DNA of 51,439 nucleotides from CAYYNP01 sp964472545 (GTDB lineage: Bacteria; Planctomycetota; Planctomycetia; Pirellulales; Thermoguttaceae): contig CAYYNP010000034.1 in NCBI GenBank assembly GCA_964472545.1, forward strand, positions 1 to 51,439, given 5' to 3'. Below, in pieces: positions 8,352-17,859 of the stretch. The notes beneath the pieces were generated by a model. The model ran no database searches and was not told the origin of the DNA. It was given only the letters and a program-made list of their open reading frames with translations. A program made the position numbers and the translations under genes. The first letter of the stretch is position 1. Each line of letters begins with the position of its first letter.

Positions 8352-9629
8352 GTGACCGATTCGATCGAAATCCAACCCTGCGGGCCCATTCGCGGCGCGA
8401 TCCGGCCACCGGGGTCGAAGAGCATTACGAATCGGGCGCTGGTCTGCGCGGCGCTGGCCGACGGGCAGTCGACGCTTGCCGGGGCGCTCGATAGCGATGA
8501 CACGCGAGTGATGATCGAGGCGCTCGGCCGGTTAGGGCTATCGGTCGAGCACGACCGCGAGGCGCGCACGGTCCGCGTGGCCGGATGCGGTGGGGCGATT
8601 CCCGCCGCCGAGGCCGATCTCTATGTGGCCAACAGCGGCACCACCGTGCGGTTCCTTACGGCGATGGTTGCTCTGGGCCACGGGACGTTTCGCCTCGACG
8701 GCACGCCGCGAATGCGCCAGCGCCCCATCGGCGATCTGCTTCACGCCCTGGAACAACTGGGAACCGATGCGGCCAGCGCAGCCGGCAGCGACTGCCCGCC
8801 GGTCGTGGTTCGTGCGTCCGGATTGCCGGGCGGCCGGGCCACCGTGGCCGGCGATATCTCGAGCCAGTATCTCAGCGGGCTGCTGATGGCCGCTCCGTGT
8901 GCGACCGGCGACGTGGAGCTTTGCGTCGAGGGAGAGCTCGTCTCCAAGCCGTACATCGAGATCACGCTGGCGGTGATGAGTGCTTTCGGTGCCAGCGTGG
9001 AACGAGACGCCTACGCCCGCTTTGTGGTGCCCGGCCGCCAGACGTATCGAGCGCGATCGTACGCCGTCGAGCCCGACGCCTCGGCCGCCAGTTACTTCTT
9101 CGCTGCCGCGGCGATCACCGGCGGCCGCGTTATGGTCGACGGGCTTTCGCGCGAGAGTCTCCAAGGCGACGTCGGCTTCTGCGACTGTCTCGAGCAGATG
9201 GGCTGCCGGGTCGAGTACGGTGAAGACCAGATCACCGTCGCCGGCCGCCCGCTAAGAGGGATCGACGTCGACATGAACGCGATCAGCGACACGGTGCAGA
9301 CGCTTTCGGCCGTAGCCCTGTTCGCCGACGGACCGACCACCGTTACCAACGTGGCCCACATCCGGCACAAGGAAACCGATCGGCTGCGGGCGGTGGCCAC
9401 CGAACTGCGGAAGCTGGGTGCCGAGGTGGACGAGCGCGACGACGGCCTGCGGATCACGCCCACCGCGCGGCACGCCGCCGAGATCGACACCTACGACGAT
9501 CACCGCATGGCGATGAGCCTGGCGTTGGTGGGGCTTGGAACGCCCGGCGTGGTGATCCGCGATCCCGGGTGTACGGGGAAGACCTACCCCGCGTTCTTCG
9601 ATGACCTGGCCCGGCTGGCGGCCGGATAA
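8352..9629 (+). CDS. aroA: 3-phosphoshikimate 1-carboxyvinyltransferase (EPSP synthase)
   Basis: This 425-residue enzyme joins shikimate 3-phosphate and phosphoenolpyruvate in the shikimate pathway for aromatic amino acids. Hallmarks are PPGSKSITNRALVCAALADG near residue 20, the LYVANSGTTVRFLTAM segment with the PEP-binding NSGT-R motif, GTPRMRQRPIGDL with the RxRP motif, and the C-terminal HKETDRLRAVATELRKLG and TYDDHRMAMSLAL motifs. The length is normal for the family. GTG at 8352 is preferred because the longer in-frame start at 8265 lies within repeat element A3. The gene stands alone; no other shikimate genes are nearby. Confidence 0.95.
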   Translation: MTDSIEIQPCGPIRGAIRPPGSKSITNRALVCAALADGQSTLAGALDSDDTRVMIEALGRLGLSVEHDREARTVRVAGCGGAIPAAEADLYVANSGTTVRFLTAMVALGHGTFRLDGTPRMRQRPIGDLLHALEQLGTDAASAAGSDCPPVVVRASGLPGGRATVAGDISSQYLSGLLMAAPCATGDVELCVEGELVSKPYIEITLAVMSAFGASVERDAYARFVVPGRQTYRARSYAVEPDASAASYFFAAAAITGGRVMVDGLSRESLQGDVGFCDCLEQMGCRVEYGEDQITVAGRPLRGIDVDMNAISDTVQTLSAVALFADGPTTVTNVAHIRHKETDRLRAVATELRKLGAEVDERDDGLRITPTARHAAEIDTYDDHRMAMSLALVGLGTPGVVIRDPGCTGKTYPAFFDDLARLAAG

Positions 9630-9684
9630 GACAATGCCGGACGATAGCTGGGTACTTCGACCCGGGTATTTCGATGAGACGCGG

Positions 9685-9930
9685 CTACTTCGGATTCGGC
9701 GTTCGCAGCCGTGCTTCGCGGCGGGCGATCGACTCGAGCAGAGCATCGGCGCGGCGCAACAACTCGCTGCCGTGCTCGTCGGCGTTGCGATTCGGGTTGG
9801 CCGGATCCAAGGCCCGGAACCTCCCCTGGCAGTGGTCGCAGACCACGATTCGGCCAAGATACTGCACGCGAATCCGCGCTGGCCGCCCGCACGTTGGGCA
9901 CTCTTGTATGAAATAAGTTGGACTGGGCAC
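9685..9930 (-). CDS. Small zinc-ribbon protein
   Basis: This 81-residue protein contains a single zinc-ribbon-like module with two CxxC pairs: CPTCGRPARIRVQYLG at about residues 11-26, then VVCDHCQGRF at about residues 28-37. A charged helical tail follows (LLRRADALLESIARREARL). The GTG start at 9930 follows a perfect AGGAGGT ribosome site with a 6-base spacer, which decides the start over an upstream in-frame ATG. Similar ribbons occur as short planctomycete proteins and as N-termini of larger ones. No function can be assigned beyond probable zinc binding. Confidence 0.7.
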   Translation of the reverse strand: MPSPTYFIQECPTCGRPARIRVQYLGRIVVCDHCQGRFRALDPANPNRNADEHGSELLRRADALLESIARREARLRTPNPK

Positions 9931-9974
9931 GCTCGTACCTCCTGCTGCCAGTCGGCGATCCGTCTGAGACCTAT

Positions 9975-10003
9975 ATCCTGCCACCTGGCGAAGCTCCTGT
10001 CAA
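9975..10003 (-). promoter_or_regulatory. Possible promoter for the zinc-ribbon gene
   Basis: On the minus strand TTGACA (9998-10003) is followed after 17 bases by CAGGAT (9975-9980), with the AT-rich GATATA just beyond. The -35 is a consensus match and the -10 is weak. The rest of 9931-10299 holds no gene that I can support. Confidence 0.35.
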
Positions 10004-10234
10004 GCGTACGGGCGAAGAATAGGCGGTGCAGTAGCTCTGGCGAACGCGCGCAGGATAGCGAAGCCACTTGCCCAGTTCTGCCCCGAATTGACCATACTCC
10101 GGCCTCACGCAATGGGATTGTGGGCAAAATGTGAGCTATGAGCAGGTGGCTGCTGCGGATATTCTGCCCATCTTGACGCCGACAGGTTGGGAAATCCGAG
10201 TAATCCGGGCTAGGCGAATTGGCCGGGATGCGGA

Positions 10235-10240
10235 TATAAT
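10235..10240 (+). promoter_or_regulatory. Possible -10 box before the large exported protein
   Basis: A perfect TATAAT lies 59 bases before the ATG at 10300. No good -35 hexamer is found at the usual distance, so only the -10 is reported. Confidence 0.35.
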
Positions 10241-10299
10241 CCGCCGCCCTCCATCCGCAGAGGGTAGTCCTGCTCCTTTCCCGACCCCCCGACTCGACG

Positions 10300-13200
10300 A
10301 TGATCGGACAGGGAAGTCCGACAACATCGCCACGTATATCGACGACGACCGCCAAGGCACTGGCGGCCGGTTGGTGGCGATTTGCCGTAGCGGTCTGCGG
10401 GTTGTTGATGCTCGGCAGCCGGCCTTCCGCAGCCGACACGCTGGGACTCCGCATCGAATGGGGCGGCGCAGCGCGGCGCTGGGTAGGCAGCGTGTCGATC
10501 AGCGAAGGCACTCTCTCCGGTGCCAGGGCGCTGGGAATCGAGGCCGACGAGCCGGGGTCGATGTGGTTCGATCGCGGGTATCTGGCCTTACTGCAGCGAA
10601 GCCCTCGGCTCTACGACGGCGTGGATCTGTTCGTCGATGCCCCGGCCGACGCGAAGCTGCTGATGCAACTCGCGCCGGCCGAGGACCCGACGCAGCTTCG
10701 GCAATTCGAGATTCCCCTGAGTCAGTTGCTCAAGGAGGCGCAGGACGACGCCTACACCCAGGAACTCGACGACCGAGGAAACCGGCTGACCGCGCGGCGT
10801 ACTCCCGGCGATGCGCTGCGTGTGAGCTTCGCCCGCGACTCGTTGGTATTCGCTCCCGGCGAGAAGTGCGCCTTCAGCATAGAAAACCACCTGCTGCCGC
10901 TGACGGCGGGCACCGAAACGCAGATCTCGGTGCAGCTTACGTTACCGGGCGGACAGAAGGAGACGCTGGCCGGGCACCGCGTACGTGCCGGACAGACCAC
11001 CGCACTACACGTCGACGACGCCGTGATGCCCGAGCGGGAGGGCGTCTACGAGCTATTGGTCACGGCTGCATACGAACCCGATTGGCAAGAGGCCGTCCTG
11101 CGTCGGCCGCGGGAATGGAAACAACCTGTGACGGTAGCGCGGCGGAGAATCCAACTCCTGGTAGTTGGCGAAACGCCGCCTGCCGCTACGACGACCGCCC
11201 CGGCAAAGCTGGCCCGCGTGGGCGACGATATCGAACCGAACAGTCCTCGTTGGCAGCAGCGTCTGGCAAGTCTGGCAAAGCTGCCCGACGCGATCAAGAA
11301 GATCCCCGGCATCGGCTCGCCGCCGTTGGGCAACGGGCAGATGCGGATCGTGCGTCATCGGCTGGGTGAATTGGCCCAGTTGAGTCCCAGCGGCCTCTCG
11401 CCGGACGTAAGCTGGGAGGCCTATACGCTGTCGATCGAGCGGCCCGGTTTGCCCCACGTGTTGGAGGTCGAGTATCCCAGCGACCTGCCGCAGACTCTGG
11501 GCATCAGCATCCTGGAACCCGACGCCGCCGGGGCCCTGTTGCCGGTGGGGCTCGACTCGGGGATCGATCGGGCCGAGCAGATGATATCCGATTCCGCCGA
11601 ACCGCGCTGGTTGGTGCATCGGGTGGTCTTCTGGCCGCGGACGAAGCGTCCGCTGGTCCTGCTGAGCAACCTTCGCGACGACGCCCCGGCGGCCTACGGC
11701 AGGTTGCGCGTGCGCGGCGGCTGGCAACAGTTGCCCAAGACGTTCACCAACTGGCAATGGCCGCAACCGCAGCGTATGCTGGCGGCGTATCTCGACAGGC
11801 CGCTGTTTCCCGAGAACTTCTCTGCCGGCGGCGCCGTGAGCAAGTGGTCGAGCCGTACGTTGGACGACTGGCACACGTTCTACCAGGGCGGCACGCGATT
11901 GGTCGAGTATCTGAACTACGGGGGCTACAACGCCTTGATGATTGCCGCGCTGGCCGACGGCAGCACGATCTATCCCAGCCGATTGCTGGAACCGACGCCG
12001 CGTTACGATACGGGCGTCTTCCTGGCGGCGGGCCAGGACCCGTTGCGCAAAGACGTCTTGGAGATGCTCTTGCGGCTGTTCGACCGCGAAGAGCTGCAAC
12101 TGATTCCCACGCTCGAGTTCGCGGCCCCGCTGCCGGAGTTAGAGGCCCTGCTGCGGCAGGGCGGAGCCGACGTGGCGGCGATCGAATGCATCGGCGCCGA
12201 CGGGAGACCGTGGCGCCAGGTCCATCCTCCCCAGCGTGGACTGGCGCCACACTACAACCTGCTCGACCCGCGCGTGCAGGAAGCGATGCTGCGCGTGATC
12301 CGCGAACTGACCGGCCGCTACGCCCCGCGTCACCGTTCGTTCGCCGGTTTGGGCGTTCGCCTCTCGGCCACCGGCTACGCGCAGCTTCCCGGGCCTCAAT
12401 GGTGCCTCGACGACGCGACGATCGCCCGCTTTGAGCAGGACCAGGGCATCGACGTCCCCGGCGAAGGAACCGAGCGTTTCGCCCGACGGGCGGAGTTCTT
12501 CCGCCACCCGGAGAATCGCGACAAATGGCTGCGTTGGCGGGCCGAACAACTTGGCCGTTTCTATCGGCGGATGGACGCCGAACTGGCCGCCGTGCGGCCC
12601 GACGCCCGTTTGTACCTGATCGGAGCGGGCACCACCGACGGGGCGGAGATGGGCGACGCCTTGTTGCCGTCGCTGCCGCGGAAGACATCGATTACCGGCA
12701 CGCTGTTGCGCGCCGGCATCGACGTGCAGCAGTTCCGCACTGCCGCCGGCGAGGGCGTCCGCGGGCCGATCTTGTTGCGTCCCGAGCCGATCGTGGCAAC
12801 CGGCAGCCTCGGCGCCCGGGCGGTCCCGCTGGAATTGGCGCAGATGTCCGACGTGGACGACGCCTTCCGGGACCTGGCTGCACCGGGCAGCCTGTTCTAC
12901 CATCGGCCGCAAGAGGTCCGCATCGCGTCGTTCGACCGCAAGAGCCCCTTCGACCCGACCTACACGTCGCTGGTGGTCCATCCGGTCCCCTCGGCCCGGC
13001 AGAATCGGCGGCGGTTTGTCCATAGTCTGGCCACGCTCGATTCGCAGGTGATGGTCGACGGCGGTTGGATGCTCCCGCTGGGTCAGGAAGATTCGGTGCA
13101 GGATTTGGTGGCCGCCTATCGGCTCTTGCCGGCGGTGCCGTTTCGCGATGCCGACGACCGCGGCGGGGCCGAGTCGTCGCAGCCGGTGACCTTCCGTTAC

Positions 13201-14313
13201 GCGACCCACCAGGGACAGACCTACATCTACGCGGTGAACGATGCGCCGTTCAGCACGTCGGCCCGTGTGCGGATCGGCGCGCCGCCCGATGCCGAATTGT
13301 GGGAATCGACCCGTCCAGACTCCTTCGGGCCGTTGAGCGTCGACGCTCAAGGGGCCTATTGGACCGTCGACCTGCAGCCGTACGATTTGGTCGTCGGCGT
13401 GCTCTCGCGGCCCGGGGCGACGTTGGCACGGCCCGAGGTCTCCTTCGACGAACAAGTCGCGGCGGCCTGCCAGGCGAAGATTCGCGATCTGACGGCTCGG
13501 GCTGCGGCGCTGCGCGATCCGCCGTTGCCGCTGACGCTGCTGGGCAACCCCGACTTCGAGTTACCCACCGTCGACGGCAATCCGATGCCCGGCTGGCTTG
13601 CCGTCGGCCAGGGGCCCACAGCAGCCACGCTCGACGCCCAAATGCGGCACGGCGGCCAGGCTTCCGCCCGGCTGACCAACACGTCGGGAGTCACCAGCCT
13701 GGTCAGTTTGCCGTTCGCGCCGCCGAAGACCGGGCGCTTGTCGATGTCGGTCTGGCTGCGCGTGGCCGATGCGGCCCGGCAGCCGCCGTTGTGGCTGGCG
13801 CTCGACGGCAAGCGGCACGGCGAGACCTACTACCGCTACGCCCCCGTGGGACAGGTTGCCCAAGTTGCGGCGGCCTCCGGTCCGGACGCCAACCGGGGCG
13901 TGACGCTAGGCGAACAATGGGCCGAGTACATCCTCAAGGTCGACGACCTGCCGCTGGACGGGCTGTCGGACCTTCGCGTGCGGTTCGACCTGATGGGACC
14001 CGGCGAAGTCTGGATCGACGACGTTAAGCTCTACGACATGGACTTCAGCGACAACGAGACGGAAGTCCGAGAACTCTCCAACCTGATCACCCTGGCCCAC
14101 ATCCGGCTGAAAAACCAACAGATCGGCGACTGCCTACGGCTGCTCGAGGGCTATTGGCCTCGATTCCTCGAGGAGAACGTGGCCTTGCCGCTGGAGGAGC
14201 CCGACGATCTGCCGGTCGTCCACACACCGCAAAACCCCGCAGAGGAGCAGGTTCCCAAGACGGGGCTGCTGCGCCGCGTGCGGGGGTTGTTGCCGGAGCC
14301 GTGGAGGTTCTAG
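10300..14313 (+). CDS. Large secreted protein with family-10-glycosidase-like barrel and carbohydrate-binding-like C-terminus
   Basis: This 1337-residue protein has an N-terminal hydrophobic segment (WWRFAVAVCGLLML) ending in PSAAD, read as a signal peptide. The region at about residues 500-830 (LVEYLNYGGYNALMIAALADGS, ELQLIPTLEF, HYNLLDPRVQEAMLRVIREL) reads like a TIM-barrel of the family-10-like glycosidase (GHL10) group often found in planctomycetes. Residues about 1090-1240 (LTLLGNPDFELPTVDGNPMPGW, GEVWIDDVKLYDM) resemble a carbohydrate-binding beta-sandwich. The C-terminal 100 residues are helical. Catalytic residues cannot be placed with confidence. It ends 15 bases from a convergent gene. 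A role in polysaccharide handling at the cell surface is inference. Confidence 0.75.
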   Translation: MIGQGSPTTSPRISTTTAKALAAGWWRFAVAVCGLLMLGSRPSAADTLGLRIEWGGAARRWVGSVSISEGTLSGARALGIEADEPGSMWFDRGYLALLQRSPRLYDGVDLFVDAPADAKLLMQLAPAEDPTQLRQFEIPLSQLLKEAQDDAYTQELDDRGNRLTARRTPGDALRVSFARDSLVFAPGEKCAFSIENHLLPLTAGTETQISVQLTLPGGQKETLAGHRVRAGQTTALHVDDAVMPEREGVYELLVTAAYEPDWQEAVLRRPREWKQPVTVARRRIQLLVVGETPPAATTTAPAKLARVGDDIEPNSPRWQQRLASLAKLPDAIKKIPGIGSPPLGNGQMRIVRHRLGELAQLSPSGLSPDVSWEAYTLSIERPGLPHVLEVEYPSDLPQTLGISILEPDAAGALLPVGLDSGIDRAEQMISDSAEPRWLVHRVVFWPRTKRPLVLLSNLRDDAPAAYGRLRVRGGWQQLPKTFTNWQWPQPQRMLAAYLDRPLFPENFSAGGAVSKWSSRTLDDWHTFYQGGTRLVEYLNYGGYNALMIAALADGSTIYPSRLLEPTPRYDTGVFLAAGQDPLRKDVLEMLLRLFDREELQLIPTLEFAAPLPELEALLRQGGADVAAIECIGADGRPWRQVHPPQRGLAPHYNLLDPRVQEAMLRVIRELTGRYAPRHRSFAGLGVRLSATGYAQLPGPQWCLDDATIARFEQDQGIDVPGEGTERFARRAEFFRHPENRDKWLRWRAEQLGRFYRRMDAELAAVRPDARLYLIGAGTTDGAEMGDALLPSLPRKTSITGTLLRAGIDVQQFRTAAGEGVRGPILLRPEPIVATGSLGARAVPLELAQMSDVDDAFRDLAAPGSLFYHRPQEVRIASFDRKSPFDPTYTSLVVHPVPSARQNRRRFVHSLATLDSQVMVDGGWMLPLGQEDSVQDLVAAYRLLPAVPFRDADDRGGAESSQPVTFRYATHQGQTYIYAVNDAPFSTSARVRIGAPPDAELWESTRPDSFGPLSVDAQGAYWTVDLQPYDLVVGVLSRPGATLARPEVSFDEQVAAACQAKIRDLTARAAALRDPPLPLTLLGNPDFELPTVDGNPMPGWLAVGQGPTAATLDAQMRHGGQASARLTNTSGVTSLVSLPFAPPKTGRLSMSVWLRVADAARQPPLWLALDGKRHGETYYRYAPVGQVAQVAAASGPDANRGVTLGEQWAEYILKVDDLPLDGLSDLRVRFDLMGPGEVWIDDVKLYDMDFSDNETEVRELSNLITLAHIRLKNQQIGDCLRLLEGYWPRFLEENVALPLEEPDDLPVVHTPQNPAEEQVPKTGLLRRVRGLLPEPWRF

Positions 14314-14328
14314 GAGCGACGCTTTCGC

Positions 14329-15022
14329 TTACTCTTTCTTCGGCGCCGCCGGACGCTGATAGACGCCGCGAAAACCGCTGGAGATCAATTCGCCGAGCTT
14401 CTCTCGCTGTTCGGCCGTGAGCACTTCGAGCGTCTTCTTCTGCGACTCGGCCTGTAACTTCTGCATCTTCTCCTGCAACTGTTGACGGAGCTTCGTCAAC
14501 TTCTCTTTCTGCTCATCGGTCATCTCCAGTTGCTCCAACACGGCCTGGCTGTAGAGCATCGACGACCCGCGGGTGCGCAGGTTGATCTCTTTGAGCGACT
14601 TGAGTTGGTGCGGCAGGAGCACCTTCTCGATCGCCTTCTGGGCCTCTTCGCCGGCGGTCTTCATGACTTCCATCCGCTGCTCGCGAAGCTCGGCGTATTT
14701 CTTCTGCCGTTCTTCGGCCGACAGCTCGCGCAGCTTGGCCCAGTCGTATTGCGAGCCGGTTCGCATCTGTTCGTAATACTTCTTGGTGATCTCTTCGATC
14801 TTCTGCTTCTGCTCATCGACCAACTCCAATTCCTTTCTGGGTGTTGGGCATCCGCAGCGAATAGAAGTTGTTCATGGGCGAGTAGTAGTACGACTGGCCC
14901 GCCGCCCCCACCACGCCGCCTTGACCACCTGCCACGATTACCTCGGCCGCACCTGCCGAGAGGCTCGACACCAACGCGACCGCTACGACCGCGACCGCCA
15001 AACGGGAGAAATGCAACATCAT
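14329..15022 (-). pseudogene. Exported helical LTxxQ/Spy-like protein, frameshifted
   Basis: Two reading frames make one recognisable protein of about 230 residues. The first part (15022 to about 14833) encodes a signal peptide (MMLHFSRLAVAVVAVALVSS) and ends MNNFYSLRMPNTQK. The second part (about 14832 to 14329) continues ELELVDEQKQKIEEI and is rich in charged helices with repeated DEQ/AEQ turns, such as LEMTDEQKEKL and VLTAEQREKL, as in LTxxQ periplasmic proteins. A +1 shift, equal to one extra G in AAAGG at about 14832-14833, separates them. A strong promoter (15108-15136) and an AGGAG ribosome site remain. It may be a real pseudogene, a sequencing indel, or less likely a programmed shift. 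Confidence 0.75.
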
Positions 15023-15107
15023 CGGGCTCCTTTCAGGAAACGAGCAAAACGCGAAACGGCATCTCCGTCACCCGAGCGTTTCCGCATGGGGACTTCACGA
15101 CTTCCCG

Positions 15108-15136
15108 GTTATAGTGGGGTGCTCTTCGGCTGTCAA
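15108..15136 (-). promoter_or_regulatory. Strong sigma-70-like promoter for the frameshifted gene
   Basis: On the minus strand TTGACA (15131-15136) and TATAAC (15108-15113) are separated by 17 bases. The predicted transcript start is about 80 bases before the ATG at 15022. The rest of the 15023-15332 gap shows no gene. Confidence 0.7.
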
Positions 15137-15332
15137 CTACATCTGTAGGCAGGCAGCCGTTCCGATCGACGACCTCGCGCGTCTAGCAACCGCCGACGCG
15201 GCGGCCGTGTTGAGTGAGTGTGTATCGACCCCAAGCCGCAGTTCCGGTGACTTCTAAACTGTCTTGTGGCGAGGCCGCAACCTTGAACTTCCGGGGGTGT
15301 GGGCCTATAAGTTCTATGATGGAGTCTTCACT

Positions 15333-16298
15333 GTGATCCGCCGGCGTACCGCAATCCTGTCGACAACCCTCCTTGTGGGGGCGATGTGCATCGCTGTGGT
15401 GGTCTGGCAGATCATGAACTCCGGTGTGTACGTCCCGCCTGGCGATGCCCCGTTATCGGCTGAGACACTTCAGGCGGAAGACCCTGGCACGATCGATGCC
15501 ACCCCCCGTGAGATGGGTCGTGTCGGGCCCGGCACCCTGGTTGACGATGGCCCGCCGGAAGGATGGTCGCATCTGATCATCAAGAGCCACCCCTTCGTCG
15601 GCGACGATACGCGCGGGGAGATTTCGAATTTCCTGGCCGAACAAGCCGGGCTGCTGTTTACGACGATTACGGCCAACGTGGCGACCGACCTGGATCGCGG
15701 TTCGCGGCCGTTCTACCTTGGCGATGTTGCCATCGGGTTGGGCAAGGGCGTCGATGGCCGGGACATGATCCTGTCGTCGGAAACGCAGTCCGAGTTGGGG
15801 GCCGACATGGGTTTTCTCGAGCGCCGCACACTGGCCGGCGGAGAAGACGAACTGTTCAAGATGCGCTGCGTTGCCAGGTCGCGCAACATGGCCGTGCTCG
15901 ATACACCCGGCGTGGTACTGCGCGGCGAGAAGCATCGCCAGGTCGTCCTACGCTATGTTGTGCTGGTCAACTCCGGCACGGGCGGCCTCGAAACGCTGCT
16001 GTGGACGTTGGAGTCGGAATCCGAAGAGCAGGCCCCCGTCGCCGTTGGGCCCATGCAACTGCTGCCGCCGAGCCTGGTGCTGGATTGCGAGTTGCACGTC
16101 GATACCGACGAGTTCATCTTCGGCGTGCCCAACGCCATGGGGTTCGCCATGACGTCCATTCCCCAAGGCCGAACGACGATCGCTATTCCCGAGACGTTGG
16201 CGGCGGCTGTCGGCCAGTCGCCGCTTACTGAAGAGGCCGCCCGCGAATTGCAGCAAGAACTCACCGGCCTGCTTTGGCCGCCGACGTCCCCGCCCTAG
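15333..16298 (+). CDS. Membrane-anchored protein of unknown function
   Basis: This 321-residue protein has one N-terminal membrane segment (ILSTTLLVGAMCIAVVVWQIM) and a long extracytoplasmic part. I do not recognise a family. Visible features are an acidic linker, a stretch SHLIIKSHPFVGDDTRGEI and a beta-rich C-terminal half (VVLRYVVLVNSGTGGLETLLWTL). The start is GTG 15333, preceded by a GGAG site. The gene at 16335 follows after 36 bases and is probably in the same transcript; neither protein has a recognisable enzyme motif. Confidence 0.65.
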   Translation: MIRRRTAILSTTLLVGAMCIAVVVWQIMNSGVYVPPGDAPLSAETLQAEDPGTIDATPREMGRVGPGTLVDDGPPEGWSHLIIKSHPFVGDDTRGEISNFLAEQAGLLFTTITANVATDLDRGSRPFYLGDVAIGLGKGVDGRDMILSSETQSELGADMGFLERRTLAGGEDELFKMRCVARSRNMAVLDTPGVVLRGEKHRQVVLRYVVLVNSGTGGLETLLWTLESESEEQAPVAVGPMQLLPPSLVLDCELHVDTDEFIFGVPNAMGFAMTSIPQGRTTIAIPETLAAAVGQSPLTEEAARELQQELTGLLWPPTSPP

Positions 16299-16334
16299 AA
16301 GGCCACTCAAGAAAACCGAACGAGTCGCGAAGCC

Positions 16335-17210
16335 ATGCAACTACTGCCGATTGTCTTGCTCGTCTTGCCCGTCGCCGACGCCGGGCACAATCAGGCCAAC
16401 CCGGTCTACCGGCAACTTGTCGCCGAAGGCGTCGAACTGCCCGGCGGCCGCCGCGTTCGCCTGCCACAGCCGACGATCGTCGACGGCATGGACGCGGCAG
16501 CGGCCCGCGCGGCACTCGAGGCGGTGCCGGGGCGCCGCGCATCGGTCGACCAACTGCTGCGCAAATCTTCCGTGGCCCCGGTGACGTTGACCTTCCGGCA
16601 GATCGACTCACCCGACGGCGAGGAATCCGACGCGAACGTACGCCTGTTCGGCGTCGACGTTTGGTTTGTGGCCTACGGTTCGTTGCAGACATTGACGGAG
16701 AAATCGTTCCTCGACCGCCGCTTTGAGGCCGGCCGCGGTGACGCCCAGGTTCGGCAACTCGGCGCCGAAGACCTTCAGCGGCGCAACATCCGTCAGGCCT
16801 CCGACGCCGAGCGCTACGTACACGCCGTGTTTGGGCTGTTGGACCGCATCGAATTGAGCGTCACGTCGCAGGCCTATCTCAGCCGCACGGACGAGTCGCT
16901 GCTGGCGGCCGCGCGCGTCGACCCGCGTTTCGCCGCCGACGAGGAGTTTCCCAACCGTTGGCGGCGGCTGGTGCGGAAGTCGGACGGTTCGCTCGAGCCG
17001 GGCACCGCGGCCGCTTATGGCCCGGCCGCCGGTTACCTGAAAGTCACCCGTCTGGCCGAGCCGCCCGGCGCGCTGCTGGTCGAATACCACCTGATCTACG
17101 CCGAGCCGGCCGCGTGGTTCGGCGGCGCAAATCTGCTGCGCTCGAAACTGCCGATGATAATCCAGGCAGAAGTCCGCACGTTTCGGCGGGAGTTGGGCAA
17201 GGGCGGCTGA
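16335..17210 (+). CDS. Exported protein of unknown function
   Basis: This 291-residue protein begins with a short signal peptide (MQLLPIVLLVLPVADAG). The body contains LPGGRRVRLPQPTIVDGMD near residues 35-53 and an alpha/beta region through VEYHLIYAEPAAWFGGANLL near the end. No catalytic or binding motif is recognised. It is probably co-transcribed with the membrane-anchored protein upstream. Repeat element B1 lies just after its stop. Confidence 0.65.
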   Translation: MQLLPIVLLVLPVADAGHNQANPVYRQLVAEGVELPGGRRVRLPQPTIVDGMDAAAARAALEAVPGRRASVDQLLRKSSVAPVTLTFRQIDSPDGEESDANVRLFGVDVWFVAYGSLQTLTEKSFLDRRFEAGRGDAQVRQLGAEDLQRRNIRQASDAERYVHAVFGLLDRIELSVTSQAYLSRTDESLLAAARVDPRFAADEEFPNRWRRLVRKSDGSLEPGTAAAYGPAAGYLKVTRLAEPPGALLVEYHLIYAEPAAWFGGANLLRSKLPMIIQAEVRTFRRELGKGG

Positions 17211-17242
17211 TTACCCGTGCGACTCAGCCCGGTGGTTTAGGT

Positions 17243-17395
17243 GACGGGTGGCTGGGGTCGACGCACGAGGAACGAGTGCAAAGCCCCCAGAGGCTGGCGT
17301 TTTGCGATCGTGAGACTCACAGCGTGTGGGCCGGCAACAACCACAAGCCTGGGGCTCGGTGCTCGTCCCTCACACTTCGACCCCAGCCACCCGTC
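17243..17395. repeat. Long inverted-repeat element, family B, copy 1
   Basis: This 153-bp element has imperfect terminal inverted repeats of about 45 bp. The left end starts GACGGGTGGCTGGGGTCGA and the right end finishes with its complement, CCCCAGCCACCCGTC. Each arm can fold on itself (CTGGGG pairing with CCCCAG around a GCAC/GTGC inner stem). The middle, about 60 bp, differs from copy 2. There is no open frame. Confidence 0.85.
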
Positions 17396-17411
17396 GGCGC
17401 CCGCCACTCCG

Positions 17412-17762
17412 TCATTTCCGCTTCGCCGCCGCCAGGGCCCCGCGTTCGTCTTTGGCCAGCGTGAGCACGGTGTGGAAGCGCATCATTTTGAGGATCTGAA
17501 ACACCTCGGGCTCGACCGAATGGACCACCAGCTTGCCGCCGCACTTGCGGAACTCTTTGTGCCGAGCGACCAGCCAGCCGATGCCGCTGGAGTCGATGTA
17601 GTCTACGCCGGAGAGACTCAGCACGGCACGCTGCTGGAATCCGTCCTCGCCGATCAGGTTGCGCATGGGATCGGGGAATACGGAGACGAACTCCTGGGTG
17701 ATCCGCCCGCCGGCCTGCAGCCGTAGCACGTCGCCGTCGTCGGGGAGGATAGCCAGTTCCAC
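17412..17762 (-). CDS. STAS-domain anti-sigma-factor antagonist
   Basis: This 116-residue protein is a single STAS domain of the SpoIIAA/RsbV type. The phosphorylatable serine motif is VDYIDSSGIGWLVARHKEF at about residues 53-71, and the following strand KLVVHSVEPEVFQILKMM is typical. Such proteins bind and sequester an anti-sigma factor unless phosphorylated by a partner kinase. No anti-sigma factor or PP2C phosphatase gene is adjacent. The start is GTG 17762 with a GGAG site 8 bases upstream. It lies 97 bases downstream of the quinone reductase gene on the same strand. Confidence 0.9.
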   Translation of the reverse strand: MELAILPDDGDVLRLQAGGRITQEFVSVFPDPMRNLIGEDGFQQRAVLSLSGVDYIDSSGIGWLVARHKEFRKCGGKLVVHSVEPEVFQILKMMRFHTVLTLAKDERGALAAAKRK

Positions 17763-17859
17763 GGCGCGAACTCCGCAAAGTACTCTCTCGGGTTACCCAC
17801 CGGCAGCGCCACTCGGGCCGCTGCATACGCCTTTCCCGTTCCGGTCGATATCGCGGACG

